The translations under genes and the position numbers were made by a program. This document shows, one piece after another, positions 59,396 to 64,000 of a stretch of 64,000 bases of DNA. The stretch is from Aeromicrobium sp. Root236. Its GTDB lineage: Bacteria > Actinomycetota > Actinomycetes > Propionibacteriales > Nocardioidaceae. How positions within the stretch are numbered: position 1 is the stretch's first letter; the number at the start of each line of letters is the position of its first letter. Under the pieces are notes generated by a model. That model was not told the origin of the DNA. It ran no database searches and saw nothing but the letters and a program-made list of their open reading frames with translations. The stretch lies in contig NZ_LMIS01000001.1 in assembly GCF_001428805.1 (NCBI RefSeq), positions 2,983,075 through 3,047,074 of the forward strand, given 5' to 3'.

Positions 59396-60247
59396 ATGAT
59401 CCTCGACGGCGGACTGTCCAACGCGCTCGAGCAACGTGGGCACGACCTGTCGTCGGAGCTCTGGACCGCCGAGCTGCTGCGCGACGCTCCGCACGAGATC
59501 GCCGCGGTCCACCGGGCGTACTTCGAGGCCGGGGCCCAGGTCGCCACCACCGCGAGCTACCAGGCGAGCGTGTCCGGGTTCGTCCGTGCCGGCATGACGA
59601 TCCCCGGGGCCGAGGCGCTGATACGCCTGAGCGTCGCGATCGCCCGGGACGTGCGCGACGAGGCTCCCGGCCGCCTGGTCGCGGCTTCCGTGGGACCGTA
59701 CGGCGCGGTGCTCGCGGACGGCTCGGAGTACTCCGGGCGCTACGGGCTCTCCGCGACGGAGCTCTACGACTTCCACGGGCCGCGGCTCGAGCTGCTCGCC
59801 ACCGCGGAGCCCGACCTGTTCGCGGTCGAGACGATCCCCGACCTCGAGGAGGCGACCGTCCTCGCGGGGCTGCTCGACGAGATCGGCATCCCGGCCTGGC
59901 TGTCGTTCACGATCGAGGGCGAGGCGACCCGCGCCGGACAACCCCTGAGGGAGGCCTTCGCCCTCGTCGCTGACACCGATGCGGTGATCGCCACCGGGGT
60001 CAACTGCTGCGCACCGGCGGACGTCCTCGCCGCCGTCCAGGTCGCCCACGACGTGACCGGCAAGCCCGGCGTCGCCTATCCCAACAGCGGACAGGCGTGG
60101 GACAGCGCGACGCACACGTGGCTCGGCGAGCCGTCGTACGACCTCGGGCTCGTGCCGGCCTGGATCGACGCCGGCGTCGCGTACGTCGGAGGGTGCTGCC
60201 GCATCGGGCCGGCCGACATCGCCGCGCTGGCCGAGAGCCTGGCCTGA
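59396..60247 (+). CDS. mmuM: Homocysteine S-methyltransferase
   Basis: A 283-residue zinc-dependent methyltransferase using S-methylmethionine or SAM to make methionine. ILDGGLSNALEQRGHDL starts the barrel; the three zinc cysteines are visible in GVNCCAPADV (one) and GGCCRIGP (two). YFEAGAQVATTASYQAS and the SFTIEGE region also fit. It begins 15 bp after the response regulator stop, but a functional link is not obvious. Confidence 0.9.
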   Translation: MILDGGLSNALEQRGHDLSSELWTAELLRDAPHEIAAVHRAYFEAGAQVATTASYQASVSGFVRAGMTIPGAEALIRLSVAIARDVRDEAPGRLVAASVGPYGAVLADGSEYSGRYGLSATELYDFHGPRLELLATAEPDLFAVETIPDLEEATVLAGLLDEIGIPAWLSFTIEGEATRAGQPLREAFALVADTDAVIATGVNCCAPADVLAAVQVAHDVTGKPGVAYPNSGQAWDSATHTWLGEPSYDLGLVPAWIDAGVAYVGGCCRIGPADIAALAESLA

Positions 60248-60291
60248 ACGACGGATCGCCGCCGCCTGCGTCCTGTGGTCAGATGGGAACC

Positions 60292-60699
60292 ATGACGAGC
60301 CGCATCTCGCACACCACGATCGACTGCCATGACGCGCACGCGCAGTCACTGTGGTGGGCGCAGGTGCTCGACATGCAGCAGGATCCCCGTGACCCCAACG
60401 AGCCGGGCCACGAGGAGTGCATGATCTTCTCGCGCGACGGCCGGACCCGGCTGCTGTTCATCGAGGTGCCCGAGGACAAGCAGGTCAAGAACCGCATCCA
60501 CCTCGACCTGCGCCCCACCGATCGCACCCAGAAGGACGAGATCGAACGCGTGCTGGCGCTGGGTGCGACCGTCGTCTCCGACCTCCGCACCCCGCAGGGT
60601 CTCGGCTGGATGGTCCTGGCCGATCCCGAGGGCAACGAGTTCTGCATCCTGCGGAGCGACCTCGAGATCCCGGACTATCACTCGCACCTCATCACCTGA
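60292..60699 (+). CDS. VOC-family (glyoxalase-like) protein
   Basis: A 135-residue protein of the vicinal-oxygen-chelate fold: SHTTIDCHDAHAQSLWWAQVLDM at the start, LLFIEVPEDKQVKNRIHLDLRPTD in the middle (His metal ligand) and MVLADPEGNEFCILRSD at the end (Glu ligand). Members include glyoxalase I, dioxygenases and resistance proteins; no specific activity is evident. ATG 60292 is used, ATG 60283 is an in-frame alternative. Its stop overlaps the amidohydrolase start (TGATG). Confidence 0.82.
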   Translation: MTSRISHTTIDCHDAHAQSLWWAQVLDMQQDPRDPNEPGHEECMIFSRDGRTRLLFIEVPEDKQVKNRIHLDLRPTDRTQKDEIERVLALGATVVSDLRTPQGLGWMVLADPEGNEFCILRSDLEIPDYHSHLIT

Positions 60700-62327
60700 T
60701 GACGGAGCTGCTGCTGACCAACGCCCACGTGTACGGCGACGGGGCGTGGCAACCCGGCGTCGACGCGATCGCCGTGCGTGACGGTGTCATCGTCGGCCTC
60801 GGATCCGTCGCCGGTCTCGAGGGTCTCGTGCCATCGGCGGAGGTGGTCGATCTCGAGGGCGGCTGGGTGCTGCCGGGGTTCCAGGACGCGCACGTCCACC
60901 CCGTGCAGGCCGGCCTCGAGATGAACGCCTGCAACCTCGCCGAGGGGCACGACCTGGACGACTACGTCGCCACCATCGCGGCGTACGCGCTGGCGCATCC
61001 CCGGGCCGGGTGGATCGTCGGTGGCGGCTGGTCGATGGACGTCTTCCCGGGCGGCGTCCCCACGGCGGCGGTGCTCGACCGCATCGTGTCGGACCGGCCC
61101 GTCTTCCTGCCCAACCGCGACCACCACAGCGCCTGGGTCAACTCCGCGGCTCTCGAGCTGGCCGGCATCACCGCTGCGACACCGGATCCCGCCGACGGCC
61201 GCATCGAGCGTGACGACCGCGGGCAGCCGACCGGGGCGCTCCACGAAGGTGCGATGGAGCTCGTACGCCACCTCGTCCCGCGCCCTACCGACGACGACAT
61301 CGCCGACGCGCTACAGACGGCTCAGGCCCACCTGCACTCGCTGGGCATCACCGGGTGGCAGGACGCCCTCGTCGGCGAGGGGCTCGGCATGCCGGACGCG
61401 CTCGACACCTACCTCGCGGCGCAGCGCGGTGGCACGCTGACGGCCGCGGTCGTGGGCGCGCTCTGGTGGGACCGTGACCGTGGCGAGGAGCAGATCGCCG
61501 AGCTCGTCGAGCGCCGCGAGCGGGCGGCCGCGGCGGGGTTCGACGCCGGCTCCGTCAAGATCATGCAGGACGGCGTCTGCGAGACGTTCACGGCGGCCGT
61601 GGTCGAGCCCTACCTCGATCATCACGGCCACGCGACGGACAACCACGGCCTGTCGTTCATCGAGGCCGCCGACCTCGCCCGCTACGTCCAGCTGCTCGAC
61701 GCCGCGGACTTCCAGGTGCACATCCACGCCCTCGGCGACCGGGCCGTGCGCGACAGCCTCGACGCGATCGAGCACGCTGTCGCCGTCAACGGCCGGCGTG
61801 GCAACCGGCACCACCTCGCGCACGTCCAGATCGTGCGGCCCGACGACGTGTCGCGGTTCGCGGAGCTCGAGGTCACGGCCAACGCCCAGCCGCTGTGGGC
61901 GTGCCTCGACGACCAGATGGCCGACCTGACCCTGCCGTTCCTGAGCGCGACGGCTCGTGAGCAGCAGTACGTCTTCCGGTCCCTGGTCGATGCCGGCGCC
62001 CGCCTCGCGTTCGGCAGCGACTGGCCGGTGTCGTCGCCCAACCCTCTGCTCGGCATCCACGTCGCCGTCAACCGGGTGGCAGCCGGCTCCGACGCCGAGC
62101 CGTTGCTGGCCCGTGAGCGCCTTACGGTGGTCGAGGCGATCGAGGCCTACACCCGGGGCAGTGCGTGGGTGAGTCGGCGCGATCTGGCGACCGGCAGCCT
62201 CGCGGTCGGCAAGGCCGCCGATCTCGCGGTCCTCGACGCGGATGTCCTCTCGATCGATTCGGCGAGGATCGGGGCCGTCCGGGTCACCCGCACGTACGCA
62301 CGCGGGCGGCTCGTACATCTGTTGTGA
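60699..62327 (+). CDS. Amidohydrolase of the YtcJ-like family
   Basis: A 542-residue metal-dependent hydrolase. Small N-terminal beta segments precede a TIM barrel with DAHVHP (metal site 1), the Lys in [26 protein letters not shown] and HHLAHVQI (metal histidines) and [13 protein letters not shown] (catalytic Asp). YtcJ-like enzymes cleave amide or similar bonds in small molecules; the substrate is unknown. It is translationally coupled to the VOC gene by a one-base overlap, so the two probably act together. No signal peptide. Confidence 0.85.
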   Translation: MTELLLTNAHVYGDGAWQPGVDAIAVRDGVIVGLGSVAGLEGLVPSAEVVDLEGGWVLPGFQDAHVHPVQAGLEMNACNLAEGHDLDDYVATIAAYALAHPRAGWIVGGGWSMDVFPGGVPTAAVLDRIVSDRPVFLPNRDHHSAWVNSAALELAGITAATPDPADGRIERDDRGQPTGALHEGAMELVRHLVPRPTDDDIADALQTAQAHLHSLGITGWQDALVGEGLGMPDALDTYLAAQRGGTLTAAVVGALWWDRDRGEEQIAELVERRERAAAAGFDAGSVKIMQDGVCETFTAAVVEPYLDHHGHATDNHGLSFIEAADLARYVQLLDAADFQVHIHALGDRAVRDSLDAIEHAVAVNGRRGNRHHLAHVQIVRPDDVSRFAELEVTANAQPLWACLDDQMADLTLPFLSATAREQQYVFRSLVDAGARLAFGSDWPVSSPNPLLGIHVAVNRVAAGSDAEPLLARERLTVVEAIEAYTRGSAWVSRRDLATGSLAVGKAADLAVLDADVLSIDSARIGAVRVTRTYARGRLVHLL

Positions 62328-62337
62328 CGTGTCACAA
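62322..62337. promoter_or_regulatory. TTGTGAC-type palindrome over the amidohydrolase stop codon
   Basis: TTGTGACGTGTCACAA matches its reverse complement in 14 of 16 positions and includes the stop codon TGA at 62325-62327. TGTGA-N4-TCACA is like a cAMP-receptor site but with a four- rather than six-base spacer, so a CRP reading is doubtful. It may only be part of the following hairpin region. Confidence 0.3.
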
Positions 62338-62371
62338 TTCGCTGGAACCGCTGTGATTCCAGCCAATTGTG
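62333..62371 (+). terminator. 15-bp-arm hairpin after the amidohydrolase gene
   Basis: CACAATTCGCTGGAA (62333-62347) pairs with TTCCAGCCAATTGTG (62357-62371), 14 of 15 positions, with a nine-base loop. It begins six bases after the stop codon. A short run of T is absent, but the stem is strong enough to end the VOC-amidohydrolase transcript. Confidence 0.6.
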
Positions 62372-62453
62372 CTAGGTGAGGCAACAAATTGTTCACGCTC
62401 ACATCTTGGGTGGGCTGTCACCGATCGACATGAAAGTTTCTTGAGAGATTTAC

Positions 62454-62482
62454 TTGACGCCGGAGTTGTTAGCGTTAACAAT
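62454..62482 (+). promoter_or_regulatory. Promoter overlapped by a LacI-type operator before the YtfQ-like gene
   Basis: TTGACG (62454-62459) and AACAAT (62477-62482) are 17 bases apart. TTGTTAGCGTTAACAA (62466-62481), 14 of 16 symmetric with a central CG, covers the -10 region. This is the pattern of LacI-family repression of sugar operons. The gap 62328-62658 also holds a second site at 62525-62538. Confidence 0.65.
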
Positions 62483-62524
62483 TCAACGCAGGGTTCGCGT
62501 GGTCCACGTCACACAGTGGTTTAC

Positions 62525-62538
62525 GTGAACGCTAACAA
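62525..62538. promoter_or_regulatory. Second LacI-type half-operator
   Basis: GTGAACGCTAACAA, read on the minus strand, is TTGTTAGCGTTCAC and shares TTGTTAGCGTT with the upstream site at 62466-62481, in opposite orientation. About 60 bp separates them. Likely an auxiliary site for the same repressor, which is not encoded in the window. Confidence 0.5.
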
Positions 62539-62658
62539 CGGGGCCGCACCTCAATCCGAGGCAAGGCTTCAAGGACTCGAGCGGATGTCCGCCCGCGAGT
62601 GTCCTGGCTCTCCCGAAGTCGAGTGACTTGGGGTGTCCCATCCCAGATGGAGGAAACA

Positions 62659-63654
62659 GTGTTCAAGAAACTCATCACCGTGAGCGCGGGCGTAGTCCTG
62701 GCCAGCGGCCTGGCTGCCTGTGGCAGCAGCAGTGACAGCGGATCCGGCGGCTCGGGAGGCTCCGGCGACATCACCATGGGCTTCGCCCAGGTCGGCGCCG
62801 AGAGTGGTTGGCGGACAGCAAACACCAAGTCGATCCAGGCCTCGGCCAAGGATGCCGGCATCAAGCTCAAGTTCTCCGATGCTCAGCAGAAGCAGGAGAA
62901 CCAGATCAAGGCGATCCGTTCGTACATCCAGCAGAAGGTCGACGTCATCGCGTTCAGCCCCGTCGTCGAGACCGGCTGGGACACGGTTCTGCAGGAGGCC
63001 AAGCGCGCCAAGATCCCCGTGATCCTGACCGACCGCGCCGTCGACTCGAAGGACAAGTCGCTCTACAAGACGTTCCTCGGCTCCGACTTCGTGCTCGAGG
63101 GCAACAAGGCCGGCCAGTGGGTCGTCGACAACGCCGCGACCAACGACGTCAACAAGGACGGCAAGATCAACGTCGTCGAGATCCAGGGCACGACCGGCGC
63201 CGCTCCGGCGATCGATCGCAAGAAGGGCTTCGAGGACAAGATCAAGGCCGACCCGAAGATCAAGATCGTCGCGTCGCAGACGGGTGACTTCACCCGCGAC
63301 GGCGGCAAGAAGACGATGGAGGCGTTCCTGAAGTCGCAGAAGGACATCGACGTCGTCTTCGCCCACAACGACGACGAGGGACTCGGCGCGATCGAGGCCA
63401 TCGAGGCAGCCGGCAAGAAGCCCGGCGTCGACATCAAGATCGTCACGATCGACGCGGTCAAGGACGGCATGACGGCGCTGTCCGAGGGCAAGATCAACTA
63501 CATCGTCGAGTGCAACCCGCTCCTCGGCCCGCAGCTGATGGACCTGGCCAAGAAGGTCGTCGCAGGCGAGGACGTCCCGGCGCGTGTCGAGACGAAGGAA
63601 GGCGAGTTCGACCAGGCGCAGGCCAAGGCCGCCCTGCCGAGCCGTCAGTACTGA
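62659..63654 (+). CDS. Sugar ABC transporter substrate-binding lipoprotein, YtfQ-like
   Basis: A 331-residue periplasmic-type binding protein. The signal ends in lipobox LAAC (C21), followed by a Gly/Ser linker. The mature protein has MGFAQVGAESGWRTANTKSIQASAKDAGIKLKFSDAQQKQENQIKAI, FSPVVETGWDTVL, RAVDSKDKSLYKTFLGSDF, FAHNDDEGLGAIEAIEAAGKKPG and VECNPLLGPQLMDLA. This is the YtfQ (galactofuranose) type of family 2 binding proteins; the true ligand could be another sugar. The start is GTG 62659, since GGAGGAAAC ends just upstream. An ATPase gene follows. Confidence 0.88.
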   Translation: MFKKLITVSAGVVLASGLAACGSSSDSGSGGSGGSGDITMGFAQVGAESGWRTANTKSIQASAKDAGIKLKFSDAQQKQENQIKAIRSYIQQKVDVIAFSPVVETGWDTVLQEAKRAKIPVILTDRAVDSKDKSLYKTFLGSDFVLEGNKAGQWVVDNAATNDVNKDGKINVVEIQGTTGAAPAIDRKKGFEDKIKADPKIKIVASQTGDFTRDGGKKTMEAFLKSQKDIDVVFAHNDDEGLGAIEAIEAAGKKPGVDIKIVTIDAVKDGMTALSEGKINYIVECNPLLGPQLMDLAKKVVAGEDVPARVETKEGEFDQAQAKAALPSRQY

Positions 63655-63669
63655 GCACAGCACGGAATC

Positions 63670-63699
63670 GGGGCCCTGCGCCGCAGGGCGCAGGGCCCC
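63670..63699 (+). terminator. Intra-operon hairpin between binding-protein and ATPase genes
   Basis: GGGGCCCTGCG (63670-63680) pairs with CGCAGGGCCCC (63689-63699), an 11-bp perfect stem with an eight-base loop, 15 bases after the binding-protein stop. No T-tract follows. Such elements usually stabilise the upstream binding-protein mRNA or reduce read-through into the transporter genes. Confidence 0.55.
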
Positions 63700-63723
63700 A
63701 CCCCAACTTCCAGGAATGAAGAG

Positions 63724-64000
63724 ATGATCCAGATGACAGCCGAAGCCGCCGAGGCCACACGCACCGAACCGGTCGTGCAGATGAGCGGCGTCTCGGTGAG
63801 CTTCCCCGGCGTCAAGGCCCTCCAGTCCGTCGGCCTCACGCTGCGGCCCGGCGAGGTGCACGCCCTCATGGGTGAGAACGGCGCCGGCAAGTCCACGCTG
63901 ATCAAGGCGCTGACCGGCGTCTACTCGATCGACGAGGGCACGATCATCGTCGGCGGCGAGCCGCGTACGTTCCACAGCCCGGCCGAGTCGCAGGCCGCCG
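63724..64000 (+). CDS. Sugar ABC transporter ATP-binding protein, N-terminal part
   Basis: The gene runs off the right edge; 92 residues are visible. [62 protein letters not shown] carries Walker A (GENGAGKST) of the double-ABC sugar ATPases (MglA/RbsA/YtfR type). The start is taken as ATG 63724, with AGGAA seven bases upstream; ATG 63733 is an alternative. It pairs with the YtfQ-like binding protein, so permease genes are expected beyond the window. Confidence 0.88.
   Translation, partial: MIQMTAEAAEATRTEPVVQMSGVSVSFPGVKALQSVGLTLRPGEVHALMGENGAGKSTLIKALTGVYSIDEGTIIVGGEPRTFHSPAESQAA

Noticed and set aside
62322..62337. CRP/GlxR site TGTGA...TCACA
   Set aside because: The spacer is four bases instead of six and the site lies on a stop codon within a terminator-like region.

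Overview
The window is high-GC, densely coded bacterial DNA. Its short gaps, frequent ATGA or TGATG stop/start overlaps, GTG and TTG starts, ECF sigma gene next to a CU044_5270-type gene, DUF222/HNH gene and actinobacterial transporter and regulator families point to an actinobacterium, most likely Nocardioidaceae (Aeromicrobium/Nocardioides-like). The phylum is well supported; the family is an inference. I saw no rRNA, tRNA, CRISPR array or transposase. Both ends cut through genes: a cyclopropane-fatty-acid synthase on the left and a sugar ABC ATPase on the right.

Layout. (1) 0.6-16.4 kb is a surface-polysaccharide locus: two nucleotide-sugar dehydrogenases, an acyltransferase with an SGNH domain, a TagF-like glycerophosphotransferase, a GT2 enzyme, a UDP-GlcNAc 2-epimerase, a membrane-anchored methyltransferase-like protein and two paralogous GT4 enzymes. 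Exonuclease III follows. (2) 17.3-20.7 kb holds an MFS exporter behind a palindromic operator, a secreted M15-like peptidoglycan protein and a small membrane protein. (3) 20.7-26.7 kb is a probable amine/amino-alcohol catabolic unit: APC permease, HutC-type GntR regulator, choline-kinase-like phosphotransferase and a covalent-FAD dimethylglycine/sarcosine-type oxidase. Two matching GTCTAGA-type sites flank the regulator. (4) 26.6-36.6 kb is a LacI-controlled glycan unit: a secreted Tat-exported glycosidase-like protein, divergent from lacI, an FAD oxidoreductase, a binding-protein ABC importer and a GH13 glucosidase. Two near-identical operators lie between the divergent arms. (5) 36.6-41.7 kb is a gamma-glutamylation pathway: FadR-type regulator with its own operator, glutamine-synthetase-like ligase, aldehyde dehydrogenase, SDR and a PuuD-like hydrolase. 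(6) 41.6-46.6 kb is more accessory: another SDR, a DEDDh exonuclease, small unknown genes, a DUF222/HNH gene and a tandem array of a dispersed repeat. (7) 46.6-62.3 kb is mixed housekeeping and envelope genes: GT61, hydrolase, PlsC, sigma/CU044 pair, YhhN, two cation antiporters, an MMPL pump followed by a two-component system, homocysteine methyltransferase, VOC protein and amidohydrolase. (8) From 62.4 kb a YtfQ-like sugar ABC operon starts behind LacI-type operators.

How the parts fit. WecB plus the WbpA/WecC-type dehydrogenase could supply UDP-ManNAcA, and Ugd could supply UDP-glucuronate, to the glycosyltransferases. Units 3 and 5 together look like a capacity to use ethanolamine- or choline-like nitrogen compounds, by N-demethylation in one and gamma-glutamylation in the other. 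Unit 4 couples extracellular hydrolysis, import, intracellular glucoside cleavage and an unexplained FAD-dependent redox step. These pathway assignments are inferences from family membership and gene order; the operator pairs were read directly from the sequence.
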